NCBI GenBank assembly: GCA_025175895.1
Contig: CM045993.1
Location: forward strand, 50,286,621 to 50,350,620
Length of the DNA: 64,000 nt
Direction: 5' to 3'
Origin: Wurfbainia villosa
Lineage: Eukaryota; Streptophyta; Magnoliopsida; Zingiberales; Zingiberaceae
The position numbers and the translations under genes are program-made. Below, one piece after another: positions 1 through 11,368 of the stretch; the first letter of the stretch is position 1; each line of letters starts with the position of its first letter. The notes under the pieces were generated by a model. It did not search any database, was not told where the DNA came from, and saw only the letters and a list, made by a program, of their open reading frames with translations.

Positions 1-976
1 AAACCAAAGGGTTTGGTTTATATTAAACGAATGAACCAAAGGTTGGTTCGGTTCATTTTAACTTAAAATAAACCATCATGGTTTGGTTTATTTTAACTTA
101 TCTTAATGGAGCGGGTTAACGGGCTTTATGGATATGATCCATTAACCATTAAGAGAATTAGTTCTCTATAAAATAGGGCTTAAACCCTAACCCTCTAACT
201 AATCCAAACCCTAGCCGCCCAACATGTTGTTGCCGCCCAACACATTGTTGCCGCCCAGCTTGTGGTGGCGCCGTCCAGCTCCTTGCCGGCGTCCAAGCTC
301 CAGCCGGTGAACCTCCGGCGACCCTCCGGTGATCTCCTATAGGTTCGGCATCAAGGTGAGCCTTTTCTCTCCTTGTTTTGGCCGGCGCCTACTCCTCCAC
401 CAAGCTGTCCAGTTTTCTGGACAGCTTCTTCTCCTCTCGTCGGAGCGTCGTTTGGACGACGGTTAGTGCTCCGACAGCGGCTAACTTACCGGGGATTTGA
501 TCTCCGGTAATCCTCTGAGGTGGAGGACGAAGGATTCGTCAAACGGTTGACGAACACCTCTCCGGAGAAGCGAGTTTTGAGAACTCGTTTTGGATCCGAA
601 TTTGGATTCGGATCGTGATCATCTCTCGATCACGTCGTCTTCAACACGAGGCTAGTAACCCGTACGAAGACGAAGCTCGTGACTTAGCGAAGTCATCCCG
701 AGGAGCTCGGCGTGGATACGGATAGAGACGATTCTTACGAGGATCGTTCCGGTTGATGCCGTTCCCGCTACACGTCATACGGAAGGTATAACGTAGTTTA
801 ATTTCCTTTTATTGCAAATTTTAATTTACGGTTATGTCTACACTTGTTGTAATAGCATGCGTGTGTTGTGTGTGTTGTAATAAATAGGAGTATTTATTAT
901 TTTTATTGCTTCCGCTGTGCTCATGTTTACGAAACATGATCGAACACACACACGCCGCGGTGCCGGAAACCCAACA
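1..976 (+). mobile_element. D-family copia LTR, 3' part
   Basis: This stretch matches the terminal kilobase of the D1 3' LTR (about 50430-51483). Both begin with AACCAAA/TTTGGTT-rich sequence, then have a TATA box (CTATAAAATA near 170; CTATAAATA near 50667), a CT-rich and GCC-rich transcribed part, an ACACACACGC run, and the terminal CCCAACA. The LTR ends at 976 and its start lies upstream of the window. No primer-binding site follows it: position 977 is already inverted E-LTR sequence, so the element is a broken or solo LTR. Confidence 0.75.
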
Positions 977-1172
977 ATCTCATTATCGATTCAACCAATT
1001 GATTGATATAGATAAAAACTTTCTACTCAAAGACGTTATTATACTTAGTTATTTGGCACCAATACAAGTAAGTATAATAACTATAAAGAAATGCCTTTAT
1101 ATATATAGGAATATGATACAACAAGTCCATACAACAATCATCACATGATTGGCATTAGGGCTTTTACTAACA
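977..1172 (-). mobile_element. Inverted fragment of an E-family LTR (first ~200 bp)
   Basis: Read on the minus strand this is the first 200 bp of an E LTR, starting TGTTAGT at 1172 and ending abruptly at the D LTR junction. It forms an inverted repeat with 1202-1400 across a 29-bp spacer. It shares with that arm a CATTTCTT variant not seen in the E copies at 21180, 33960 or 61340, so the two arms are closely related. Confidence 0.8.
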
Positions 1173-4100
1173 AATGTCCCCTTGAGGAGCTCATAAAGTT
1201 TTATTAGTGAAAACCCTAGAGCCAATCATGCGATGAATGTTGTATGGACTTGTTGTATCATATTCCTATATATATAAAGGCATTTCTTTATGGTTATTAT
1301 ACTTACTTGTATTGATGCCAAATAACTAAGTATAATAGCGTCCTTGAGTAGAAGGTTCTTATCTATATCAATCAATTGGTTGAATCAATAATGAAATGAT
1401 ATAGAGAATACTACTCTTAATCATTCCTAGTCAAGTATTAACATTCAGGGACAATGTTAATGTGAAGGGACTAGCATGTAGGTCAACTCGATGACTTGAT
1501 CTCACAAGTCATGGATATGAGATATCAAGTTGACACATGGGTATGCATTGGAGAATGTATACTGAATGACCCACCATGTGAAAGTATCATGGATCGTTAT
1601 ATGAGTGTGATATACTTTCTCATGTGACTATTAGTATGACTATTAGTTCTTGTACCTGAAGTCACCATGGTTCCCTACATAAGGAGTTGCACACTTTGGC
1701 TTCGTCAAACGTCACCCGTAAATGGGTGGACTATAAAGGTGATTACTAGGTATGTAACAAATTATGCGGAGGGATGTGAGTGATGTAGATGGGATCTATC
1801 CCTCCTATATAACGGGAGTGACATCATGATTCTTGATAGAGTGAGACCACTAAGTGGTTGGTCAACCCCAAATTAGTCAATATGAGATATTGAACTCATT
1901 TGATTAGAGTGAGTCTACTTGGAGTTCAAGATATAGATCGTATAGAGGATGACACGGTCTATGCCTCAATTGGTCAATCTAAATGTCATGGATAGAGAGA
2001 CATTATAACATAATGTGAGAGTCACAATTAGTAGTCACAAAGGTGATGTTGGATCTCAACATTCTTGTAACTTGGGTAGCAATGATGTGTTGTTAGATAC
2101 CGCTCATTGATTATGTTTCTAATTCGGTTTAGGAATATTGCCAACATTACAAGAACCTATAGGGTCACACACAAAGGGCAATTAGATGGAGATTAGGTTC
2201 ATATGATGAACCAAGAGGATTAGGTTTATGTGATGAACCAAATTGGATTAAGAGTGATCCAAATTAGACTAATTGAGTTGGACTCAATTTGATTCAAGTG
2301 TTGAATGAGTCTAATTTATATTTGATTCATTGGGCCAATTTAAAATAATGAATAGAGATTCATTAAATTAAATTGACTTGAATCAAATGGTTGGATTCGA
2401 CCAACCATGGGAGATAAGATGTCAAGTTTGACTTGACTTGAGAGGGAAGATGAAAGGTCAAGTTTGACTTGACCAAATGCGACGTCACGGTGACTTAGTG
2501 TGGGGTCGACCAATGATGATGTTCCACATCATCATGGTCACATCATGGGGTGCCACCTCTTGAGGAAGATCAAGAGCCATGTTTCTTGGTATTAGATGCA
2601 TGTATTTAACCTTCATGTAGTGGTCGGCCTCATTAATGTGGTGTGTGAGTGGGAATTGATTAGATCATCTTCTTCCTCCTTTCCTCTCCTCTCAAGCTCT
2701 CTCCCTCATCCTTCTTGCCGTGGGCTTCTAAGAGTGCTAGCACACTCTAAGTTGTCTTCTCCACCTATTGTTTGTGTGGATACTTGTAGAGGAGTGTACA
2801 TTTGACACTCTTCGAGATCTGACAAAGTGTTTGGATGAGCGGGATAAGCGAAGGGCATCGCTACAAGGGTAATGCTCTTCTCATGTAGATCTAAGGTAGA
2901 TCTAAGTTTTCTTAACATGTACATGAATTCAAGTTTTAATTTATCTTCCCATGGATCTGTGGCCGACTTCTGAGGTTTCCGCAACGCAAAAAATGGTTTT
3001 TACGGCTCAGATAGTCCAATAAGTTCATCATATAAATTATGCAGGTGGACTTGGTCCAACATGATGATAAGGATGAGTGGTACTACTTATGGAGTTAGAT
3101 ATTGATTAATTAAATTATCAGTAATTTAATTAATTTATGGACATTCGATATCTTAGACACGGGGAGATATTTGGTACAAATAATATGTGGTGCCCATATT
3201 TAATTATGGAGATTGGTGAGGTAGATCAATGATGATCCTCTAGTAGAATGGATCATCATTAATGGATCGGGTTATATGTGGTTCGGAAACATTGGGTGGC
3301 AAAGATCCAACTCTTCCTCATGGTCCCTATTGTAGCCTATTATAAATAACTCATGAAGCCTAGACCTAATAGATAAGTGGTGGACGTGGAGAGGCTTGGG
3401 CGGCAAAGGGTTAGGGTTTTCCTTCTAGGGTCGGCAACAACAAGAGAAGAGCTATGGTTTTTCCTCCATTTCTTTCCCTTTGGCCAGTGCCACCCTCTCC
3501 TTCTCCTAGGGCTGGCGGCAAGAGGAGCTAGGGTTTAGTCCCTTCTTCCTTTCTTTGGTCGGTGCCTCCCTCTCCTTGTCCTAGGGTCGGCGGCAAGAGG
3601 AGCTAGGGTTTAGCTTTTTCTTCCTTTCATTGCCCGGCACATCCTTTCCTCTCCTTAGGGCCAGAGGACACCAAACTTGGAGTTTGGTGGTTGGCACAAG
3701 CAAGGAGAAGAAGGGAGGATTTTCTTCCCTTGTTCGGAGCTAGCAAGGAAGGGAAGATACGTGGTCTAGGAGGCTTCAATTCTTGGACGATCGTCGCCCA
3801 CACGACGTCCAAGAAGAGGATAGGAATACAATAGAAGATCAAGAGGTAAAACAAGAGGTATAATCTTGTTTAATTTTGATTCTTATTCTTTTGTATTTTG
3901 TATGTTGTTAATTGACATGGACCCCGATCATAAACACAAAAACCGATGATCCGTACATCATCTATTCCGTGGCTAATCGAGGAAATGGTTTAGGTTGCTT
4001 GAACAACAAGTTTGTTCAAGTGACTGCTCAAATCGAATAGCACGATGATGAATCGGTTGCTTGGGTAATCCATCTTCGTCTGGATTAGTTTTAATTAATA

Positions 4101-4187
4101 AAATTTTTAATCCAGGGACGTCAAATAGGATCGCCATGAACAAGCGACTGAAGCGAAGTGAAGGAAAGAAACAACCTCTTCCCATCA
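1173..4187 (+). mobile_element. B-family LTR remnant, split by an E solo LTR
   Basis: The segments 1173-1201 and 3022-4187 join into the middle-to-end portion of a B LTR: CCCCTTGAGGAGCTCAT, the GGTGGACTTGGTCC block, ATTAATTAA, and finally the GGGATCGCCATGAACAAGCGA-like tail. The first ~500 bp of the LTR are missing. The GC-rich transcribed part contains a local duplication near 3480-3620 (GGCGGCAAGAGGAGCTAGG twice). The end is diverged from the B1/B2 ends, and gypsy protease sequence follows directly. Confidence 0.75.
1202..3021 (+). mobile_element. E-family solo LTR
   Basis: This 1820-bp segment matches the E2 LTR (61264-63070) from start to end. The terminal dinucleotides have decayed (TA...TA instead of TG...CA). 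It is flanked by AGTTT (1197-1201) and AGTTC (3022-3026), an imperfect 5-bp target-site duplication inside a B LTR. No internal sequence remains, as expected after recombination between two LTRs. Confidence 0.85.
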
Positions 4188-4500
4188 TATTAATTTCACA
4201 ATAGTTGACATGCCTTCTTCTTATAATGCTATCCTAGGTCGACCTGTGTTGAGCAGTTTATAGGTCGTAGCTTCTCCTTATCATCAGAAAATTAAATTTC
4301 CTGTCGGAAATGAAGTAGGGGAAGTTAAAAGTTATCAGCAAATTTCTCGAAGATGTTATGTGGATGCTATCAGGACATGGCAGGGAAAATTCATGGATAA
4401 GTCTTTTTAGAAATTTATTCAATATGAGGATATGGAATGCATCATACAGAGGAAGAGTGTTGAGTATAATATTTGCAATAAAGGGGTTCTTTGATTAAAA
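4188..4500 (+). pseudogene. Ty3/gypsy protease-region fragment
   Basis: A reading frame from about 4192 encodes IVDMPSSYNAILGRP followed, after an in-frame stop, by residues resembling the segment after the aspartic-protease domain of plant gypsy polyproteins (SPYHQKIKFP, then RRCYVDA). In intact elements this lies between the protease and reverse transcriptase and helps process the polyprotein in virus-like particles. Here only the C-terminal side of the protease survives, with stops. The left edge abuts the B LTR remnant at 4187. Confidence 0.7.
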
Positions 4501-5589
4501 AGTAGTATCAAAGATATTTCGTGGTATCCTTGAAGCAGTTGTTGTTAATGATGGTTTCTCCTTAGTTCTTGTGATATTTTAGAATGGGGTATATGGTTAA
4601 CCCTTGAGTCTTATCATTTTGTTGGGAAAAAGAGATGGGGTATTATATTTTTCGAATATGTCAGCCTGCTTAATCAGTGACTTTAGGGTATTCGTGGTTA
4701 CTTTTTCTTATGGGTATTCTGAGTTGTTTGTGGAGGAGCTAAAAGCATTCCATAGTTTGACTCATGATCATTGGCATGATTCTGATATCCCGTGAGGGTG
4801 TTTTATATCTTTACTACTAGATATTTCTTTTTTGTTTATAACACTTAGTATGCATATGAGGAGGATATATAATTCTTTATATAAACTTCCTGAAAATACA
4901 GATGAGAATAAGCCATGGAAGATTGAGAATGCATATGAGAACATTCTTATTTACAAAAGGGGAGAATAATCCACAGAAGATTCTCCTCCTAAGAGGGGTT
5001 GTGGAGTTATCGGTAGGACATCAGCCGGGGGAAGAGGGGGAGTTGGTCGGGGTTGCTATTGAGGTGCTGGAAGACGCCATAAACGATTGTTGAAGGAAGG
5101 GAAGGGAGATCGGAAGGGGCCTATGGAACTAGGAGTTGCTGCATTGATGGGATCCCTAAGGGGTAGGGGTGGTATGCGGAGGTTGCGATGGAGTGAGTTT
5201 CTGAATTGGCAGCAGAGTTTGTATTAGATCTTATGAGGATAGGGTATGAAGGGGAAGCCATGGAAGGAAGGAAAGGAAAGATGAGAAAGGAGGGGATAGA
5301 ATTTAGCTTTTATAGAGGGACTGAGGGGGAAGGCGAAGTGAAGTAAGAGTTCCCTAGAGTTAGGGTTATTACCGAGGAGGTTTAAGGAATTAAATTAGGG
5401 AAACTGAGGAGTCATCCTATTTTGATAGGGAAAGAAAGGAGGTGGTTGCTCGGGAAATCTCTTATAGTAGGAGGGTAAAAGGGGAATAGGGGTATATGGT
5501 TATTTCTTGAATGGGAGCAGGGTTGTTTATATCAGAAATTTGCCTGAGTAATGACTTGTTCCTCGAGCAACAATAGTATGACTTGGTGC
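4501..5589. other. Unassigned, probably decayed retroelement DNA
   Basis: About 1.1 kb between two gypsy fragments. Short open frames exist (4604-4795, 4902-5093), but neither resembles any family I recognise. An intact gypsy element would have reverse transcriptase, RNase H and most of the integrase here, over 3 kb, and I see none of their motifs. The stretch is purine-rich on the plus strand around 5000-5480. It may be a rearranged part of the same gypsy element. Confidence 0.4.
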
Positions 5590-5700
5590 ATGGAGTTGGA
5601 CTTGATTAAGGAAAAGAGGGATGTTGCTTTATACAATGTTGAAAGGTATAGGTCACAAGTGATTAAATCTTATAATAAAAAGGTGATGCCTCGTTCTTTT
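5590..5700 (+). pseudogene. Ty3/gypsy integrase C-terminal fragment
   Basis: The frame from 5590 reads MELDLIKEKRDVALYNVERY, then RSQVIKSYNKKVMPRSF. This resembles the conserved region of plant gypsy integrases just after the catalytic core (an ELDLxEEKR-like start and a YYNxxVxPRxF-like end). It is cut off at 5700 by the H LTR. The catalytic DDE core is absent. It probably belongs to the same old element as the protease fragment at 4188. Confidence 0.65.
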
Positions 5701-7069
5701 TGTTAGGAACTGTGCGCCTACTAGAGGGGCGGTGAATAGCATTTCGACATTGCTTAATAGAATTTGATCATTCTCGCATGCTTGATTGTCTACGATATTT
5801 GTTAGGGCAGCAGAAATAATAGAAATACAAAACAAACACAAATACAATGCACAAGACACGCGATATAACGTGGTTCAGAACCGTATGGTTCCTACTCCAC
5901 GGATTGGGCTCTAAAAGCCCTAGCGATGCAAACACACACCACTAATCCAATAAACTCCTTCTCGACAATAAGTAGGAGGTAGAGAAACCTCGTACAAGTA
6001 ATTACAACAGTAATACAAGAAGTAAACAAGCAAATACAAAATGAATACAACAATCTATGTGAAGAAAACTTTACAAATGCTCTTTTTGATGCTTGCTTGT
6101 TTGGTTGCTTGAGTTGCACTTGGAGACCCTAAATTGCAGCAGCAAATCACCCCAAAAGTCCTCAAGAAACCTTGCCAAAAATCCTCCCCATGAACTGCTT
6201 TTATAACCTGCATTCGGGCTGATTTCGCCTAACAGTCGACTGCTCCTGTAGCCATTGACTCACAATGGCAAGAGCCACGTTGCATAAGTTCCAATGGATA
6301 AACCATCAGTTGACTGATCAAGTTATCACTTGACCGAATACCCAATGATCTCGGATGATCGGGCCGACTACTCCGATATCGATCCGATCGAATCTTGGTA
6401 GTCGATTGCTAGGACAATTCCAGCAGTCGAACTTTAGTCGACTCTCATCGGTCGACTGACCATAGTCCCAATCGACTGATACACCTCAACCATGAGATTT
6501 TAATCCCAAATATGGTGTCCCCATACTTGCTAGACCACCCTTAGCTTAGACCTAAGCCTTTTAGCCACCTCCGTCAGCCTCACGGCTATCGGATCCCTCC
6601 AAGTCATCCATGACTTGTTCATCCATACGCTAGCCTTCAGGTGCTTCCATCATCTATTGTCATGCTAATGTGGTCTACACCATCAAGGCACATTGGGCTT
6701 ACGTTGCCAAGACTCCGCTTGGACTTTATGCCGCCAACCATTGGACTTATGCTGCCAAAACTCTGCTTGGACTTTACGCTGCCCATATTCCCCTTGGACT
6801 TCTCAATTGCCAAGACTCATGCTTGGACTTTCCCTTGCCAACCCATGTTGGACTTTCCATGCCAAGACTAATGCTTGGACTTTCCCTTGCTAAGACATGT
6901 TGGACTTTCCATGACAATGATCAAACCATTGTCAAACATCAAATATGACCTGGGTCGATTGCACCAACAATCTCCTCAACACATTGTTAGACATCAATGT
7001 CAAACTTCAAAACACTACTCGAGTCCAACTCGATTCTAGTCAATTGTACCTGGGCCGATTGCACCAACA
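5701..7069 (-). mobile_element. SIRE-like LTR, family H (3' LTR of a minus-strand element)
   Basis: The segment starts TGTTAGGAACTG and ends GCACCAACA, then ATCTCCCCCTTT, which on the minus strand is a polypurine tract next to an LTR start. The left end carries the CTAGAGGGGCGGTGAATAGC block typical of the G, J and G2 LTRs here. It contains several TCGACTG-type palindromes (6230-6480) and a tandem array (6670-6935). The LTR start is locally duplicated: GATTGCACCAACAATCTCC occurs at about 6957 and again at about 7057. Confidence 0.75.
6670..6935. repeat. Diverged ~30-bp tandem repeat in the H LTR
   Basis: The unit alternates TGCCAAGACT and GCTTGGACTTT-type blocks about every 30 bp, with roughly eight degenerate copies. 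The reverse-complement array recurs in the plus-strand H LTR fragment at 52700-52920. The several overlapping ORFs here (LGLYAANHW-like peptides) are translations of the repeat. Confidence 0.8.
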
Positions 7070-7647
7070 ATCTCCCCCTTTTTGATGTTTGACAAAAACA
7101 AAACACCTTTGAGTTAGACCTAAACCCTAACTCAAACTCCTTACCAATTGTCCCAAATTGGTAATTTTACTTTCTCTCCCTTTTTGACATACATAAAAAA
7201 GGTTCTCCCCAAGGAGGTTAATGTCTAATATCCAATGAGATCTTACAATCTCTCCCTTAGTCCAAAAATATTTATTACGCCTTCACTCTTCCTAGTGATA
7301 AGTCTCATATCACTCAAGAGAGGCACTCCTATGAACTCTCCCAATTTCCAAAATGGGTATCTCAAATTCCCATTTCTCCCCCTCATGAGGAAAAATAACA
7401 TCCATCATCCCATGATGGATACCTCCCCCTAAAGACTTGCTCCCCCTTGACCATTGCACCAACAATGTCCTTGGGAAATCCCTAAGCCTATAGGCACTCT
7501 AAACCATCAAAATTAAGGTTAAAAGTTCAACATTGAACTTTCCCACACCTTAAAATTGATACATCACCCTAACAACTCTTCTAATCCATATCCAATGGAT
7601 TTTCACCCCTTTCTAATGCTTTCTAAAGCATATCCTAGGGTTAGGAG
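7070..7647 (-). mobile_element. H-element 3' internal sequence, noncoding
   Basis: Immediately inside the H LTR on the minus strand. It opens with the polypurine tract (plus strand ATCTCCCCCTTTTTGAT) and has scattered CTCCCCCTT blocks, as do the G and G2 3' regions. No coding frame is recognisable. It is interrupted at 7647 by B1. Confidence 0.6.
7643..7647 (+). repeat. B1 left target-site duplication (AGGAG)
   Basis: AGGAG precedes the B1 5' LTR and recurs exactly at 16465-16469, proving a single transposition event into H sequence. Confidence 0.92.
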
Positions 7648-8574
7648 TGTAGGGATGTATACTGAAAAGTCTACCTTTTGTATGAACATCTTTATTTTGA
7701 AATAAGAATCACATGATCATTGTTTGCATATTTTTATGGTTATGCATATTGTATACAACATTACATTGTAGATAACATGGTGTATGGTGTCACACGGGAG
7801 ATCATGTTATCGGCTCCTTGTAAAGTATAAGTAAAGGCTCACAACCAAGATGGCTTTGGACAAACCATCGGAATGGTTGTAGTGTGATTTGGTATTGGTT
7901 TGTCTTGATCATAGAATCACACTAGTGCACTTTGTGTGTATTGAGCAAGACCGACTTAGAGGTGATTCGATTTATTGCTGACTACATAATCGAATCAGAC
8001 CTCAGATATTATTATGTAAATGCTCTTAATCCCGATATAATAACGGACACATATACTTAGTATTCATCTCTTTGATTTACCAATGGACGAGATTTATAGA
8101 TTAAATCGATAGACTAGGTAAGTTAGGAGATGATATTATTTATATGGTGTGTCGTTGATTATAGGAGGAAACTGTGTCCTATATATTAGGATAATAATAT
8201 CCCCTTGAGGAGCTCATAAGGTTTATCATGTAAACCATACAGGTGGACTTGGTCCGACATGATGAAAAGGTTGAGTGATACTACTCATGGAGTTAGATGT
8301 TGATTAATTAATGGTCAATAAATTAATTAACCGACGGACATTCGAGATCTTAAACACGGGGAGAAAATGTACAAATAATATATGGAGCCAATATTATCAT
8401 ATGGGGTTGGTGAGGTAGATCGATGATGATCCTTTAGTGGATTGGATTATCATTAGTGGATCGGACTTTATGTGGGCTTGATCCATGGGTGGCAAAGATC
8501 CAACTCCTCCTCATGGTCCCTAATGTAGCCTATTAACACCTCATGAAGCTTAGATCCAATGGATATAAACAAAA

Positions 8575-8688
8575 CTCTAGACCCATAGTTAGAGATTAAA
8601 TCTCTAAGATCCGACGGTTGAGATTAAATCTCTAGATCCAACGGTTGAGATTAAATCCCTAGAACCAATGGTAGAGATTAAAAGGAGG
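8575..8688 (+). promoter_or_regulatory. Four ~27-bp tandem repeats upstream of TATA in the B1 U3
   Basis: Each unit contains GAGATTAAATCTC, a perfect inverted repeat around a central A, followed by TAGATCCGACGGTT-like sequence. The same array lies just upstream of the TATA box in every B LTR here (about 15487, 18592, 39160, 45820, 48537). Tandem U3 elements act as enhancers in tobacco Tnt1; the same role here is an inference. Confidence 0.7.
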
Positions 8689-8702
8689 CTTATCCCTAAC
8701 TC

Positions 8703-8710
8703 TATAAAAG
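8703..8710 (+). promoter_or_regulatory. TATA box, B1 5' LTR
   Basis: TATAAAAG in the context CTCTATAAAAGGAG, directly downstream of the tandem repeats. It occupies the same place in the 3' LTR (15617) and the B3 LTRs (39289, 45949). The B2 LTRs have TATAAATA instead (18722, 48667). Confidence 0.75.
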
Positions 8711-9355
8711 GAGCTTGAGGAGTTGGTGTGGAAAAATGATCAAGAGAAGCTAGGGTTTTGGAGGTTGGCGGCAAGGCTTAGGAATTAGGGTTTTGGCTTG
8801 GGTGGCACCTAATAAGGAAATTTTTCCTTGTGTTGTTCTTCTTCCCCAAGCTGCCGGCGCCCTTGCTGTTCCTTCCAGCCCTTGGACGGTGTCCAAAACA
8901 GGTCCTCTCCTTCTCCTTGGCCTGTGGAACAAAGGTTTAGGGTCCTCCCTTCAAGCTTTTGGCCGACCACTCTCTAACTCCTCTTCTTTCTTGGCCGGCG
9001 GCAAGGTTTCCTTTGGTTCCTTGTTTGTTGGTTTTAGGAAGGAGAAGAACCTTGTTTCTATTCTTCCTCTTGCTTTGAAAGAGCATGGAATGAAGATTTG
9101 CAATCTTAGAGCTTCGACTTTTGGTAGATCGTCGCCCACACGACGTCCAAAAGGAGGAAGGTCATAGATTAGAAGATCGAGAGGTATATCTATTCTCTAT
9201 TATCTTTTGTAACTTGCTTGTTTTTGTTTTTCAACTATGAGCATGATATAAATCTGTATATGGATAAATAATACTTGGATCCCAAGCATAAACACAAAAA
9301 CCGGCTATCCGGAGATCGTCTATTCCGTGGCTACTCGTAGAATAGAGGATGATCG

Positions 9356-9378
9356 CTTGAACAACGAGTTTGTTCAAG
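9356..9378 (+). other. Conserved hairpin in the B LTR
   Basis: CTTGAACAA and TTGTTCAAG form a perfect 9-bp stem around a 5-nt loop. The hairpin is kept in the other B LTRs (for example about 16270, 34048, 46744, 49424). It lies in the transcribed part of the LTR, about 170 bp before its end. Confidence 0.65.
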
Positions 9379-9551
9379 TGACCTCTCTAAACGAATAGCA
9401 CGACGATGACTTGGTTGTTTGGGAAATCCCTTTTGTCTAGGATTAAATTTGTTTAATCCAGGGACATCGAGGGGATCGCCATGAACAAATGACCGAGGTG
9501 AAGTAGGAAGCGAAGTTTCCCCTCACGTACTCGATAAGCAAAACCCTTCAA

Positions 9552-9569
9552 TTGGTATCAGAGCCAAGG
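9552..9569 (+). other. B1 primer-binding site
   Basis: TTGGTATCAGAGCCAAGG begins one base after the LTR end. TGGTATCAGAGC is complementary to the 3' end of plant initiator tRNA-Met, the usual minus-strand primer of plant copia elements. Confidence 0.9.
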
Positions 9570-10610
9570 TTTCCGGTTTTGTGTGTTTAGGATTCGGTTA
9601 ATTTTTTATGCACTTTTCATATATTATATGTGCTGGATAATAGTAGGATATGTGTAATTTAACTCTTTGGTTGCAGGCATAAGATCCGACTATTATGGTC
9701 ATATGTGCGTATGTGATTATATGTGTGTAGATGTTTATTTTGTTGAATCCTCGGGGTTGACGAGGCTAGTATTTGATTTTTTGTAAATTAGATATGACAT
9801 TGTTTAGCTACTCTTTATTTTAGTTTACTTTCGATCTAGATTTCATGTACACTCCCTCGTGGAGTATAGGATCGATGGATGTAAATTAAAATAGGTTTTA
9901 GTCTCGGCTCGGATCTCCGGATGGCTCGTACATGGTGTAGGAGGAGCGGATGAGATGACGATGCGACGGGAGACATATTGAAGACAAAAGCCATAATAGT
10001 TGGAAAATAATTTATTTTTCATATTTATTTCTTTTTGTTTGAAATGCATGTCGTAGGCTAGGAAAATTCCTCAATTTCAAATTTCTAAGTGGGAGAGGGA
10101 TATTTTTTTTAAAAAATTCTCACGACCACTATTACAATTTGACAAGTGTTGCAAACAAACTTGCGCGTCAGCTCTGAGTACCTTCCTCCATATCGGAAGG
10201 GTTTGTTTGTGGATCACAAAGTCAAATATGGTTATAGGGAATTATCAAGGAGCGTGTGTACTTTCCCATCGGAAGGCACATAACCCGAGATAATTACCTT
10301 AGTACCGAGTAATGGTGAACACTTAGATACAAATATAAGTATTCTCCCCATCGAAGTCAATGCTTTTATTTGTAGGGCCAAAGAGGAACCAACTATTAAT
10401 TTTACTTGTTAAAAAGTTAGGTTGACAAGATAGTAAAATTAATGGGTAAAACCTCCTCTTACAAATGTAGAATTCGTATACGTCCACACTATCACGATAT
10501 TCTCGGTGTTTTGAGGTGTTGGTTGATTTTAAAATTTTATTGTTTCAGGAATAAATAATTTTTTGAAATCTAATGTTTTGATTTATGTGATTCTTAGGTT
10601 TTCTTTCAAA
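9570..10610 (+). other. B1 5' leader, noncoding
   Basis: A 1-kb untranslated leader between the PBS and gag. It carries no convincing ORF. It is closely conserved in B2 (about 34310-35353) and B3 (about 40285-41318), including CTTGCGCGTC and the run up to ATGACTTTCA. Confidence 0.7.
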
Positions 10611-11368
10611 ATGACTTTCAACCAACTTGTTGTGATACTGAAAGAGAACAAACTTACTGGACCCAACTATGTTTATTGGGAGAGAAATCTAGACATTGTC
10701 TTGACTGCTGAGGAATACAAATATGTACTCCTCGAAGAGTGTCCTCCCAAGTTTGCAGATGATTCTGGGGAAAAGGAGAGAGAGAGCTATAAGAAGTGGA
10801 TCAAGGCCGATGAGATGGCGCGGTGTTACATTTTGGCATCTTGTCAAATGTACTCCAACATCAGCATCAAGCCATGCCCACTACTTATGATATGATGCTC
10901 AATCTCAAGGAGCTTTTCAGACACCAGAATCGGGCTGCGAGGCAAGAAGCCATGAGAAACTTGATGACGACCACCATGATCAAGGGAACACCCGTGAGGG
11001 ATCAAGTTCTCAAGATGATGGCTCATTTGAATGAGCTGGAGGTCCTTGGAGCTGAGATCGATGGGGAAACCCAAGTCGATATCTTACTCCAGTCTCTACC
11101 TAGGAGTTTTGAGCAGTTTCGCCTGAACTACAACATGAACAAGAGGTTGTATTCGTTGGCAGAGCTTCTGACAGAACTCCAGGCGGCAGAGGGGCTATTT
11201 CGTCAGAGTGCTCAGGCACATGCCATGGTGACCCAAAAGGTTTCTACTTCTAAGCCGAAAGCCAAGAAGAAGAAGAAACAAACTGGGGTGAAGGCGGTGG
11301 GAGGTACTCAGGGAGGAGTGAAGAAGCCGAAAGGCAAGTGCTTCACTTGTAAGCAGACTGGACACTAG
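10611..11368 (+). pseudogene. B1 gag (capsid and nucleocapsid), frameshifted
   Basis: Gag packages element RNA into cytoplasmic virus-like particles. The chosen start is the ATG at 10611 (MTFNQLVVILKENK), shared by B2 (35354) and B3 (41319). The first ~75 codons are in one frame. A one-base loss near 10840 moves the rest to a second frame that continues into pol. The middle has the LTR-copia-type gag core, with DMMLNLKELF and QFRLNYNMNK. A lysine-rich linker leads to the zinc knuckle CFTCKQTGH-x-KKDC, whose tryptophan position is a stop (11366-11368). The capsid is complete apart from the indel, but no full-length protein can be made. Confidence 0.88.

Larger units (their letters stand above)
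7648..9550 (+). repeat. B1 5' LTR
   Basis: It runs from TGTAGGGATG to CCCTTCA, directly followed by the PBS. It contains four ~27-bp tandem units (8575-8688), a TATA box at 8703, a CT/GC-rich transcribed part with recurrent TTGGCCGG-type motifs, and a perfect 9-bp-stem hairpin at 9356-9378. The open frame at 8793-9167 is not maintained in the related LTRs and is not called as a gene. Confidence 0.93.

Noticed and set aside
906..1148. 80-codon ORF at the left fold-back
   Set aside because: It crosses the D LTR/E LTR junction and has no family resemblance.
4604..5093. Two ORFs between the gypsy fragments
   Set aside because: No motif, no homologous copy in the window, no gypsy domain; left as unassigned.
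6641..6948. Three overlapping ORFs with repeated LGLY/LDF peptides
   Set aside because: Translations of the ~30-bp tandem repeat in the H LTR.
9552..9569. tRNA gene-like similarity
   Set aside because: Only the 12-18 bases complementary to the tRNA 3' end are present; it is a primer-binding site.
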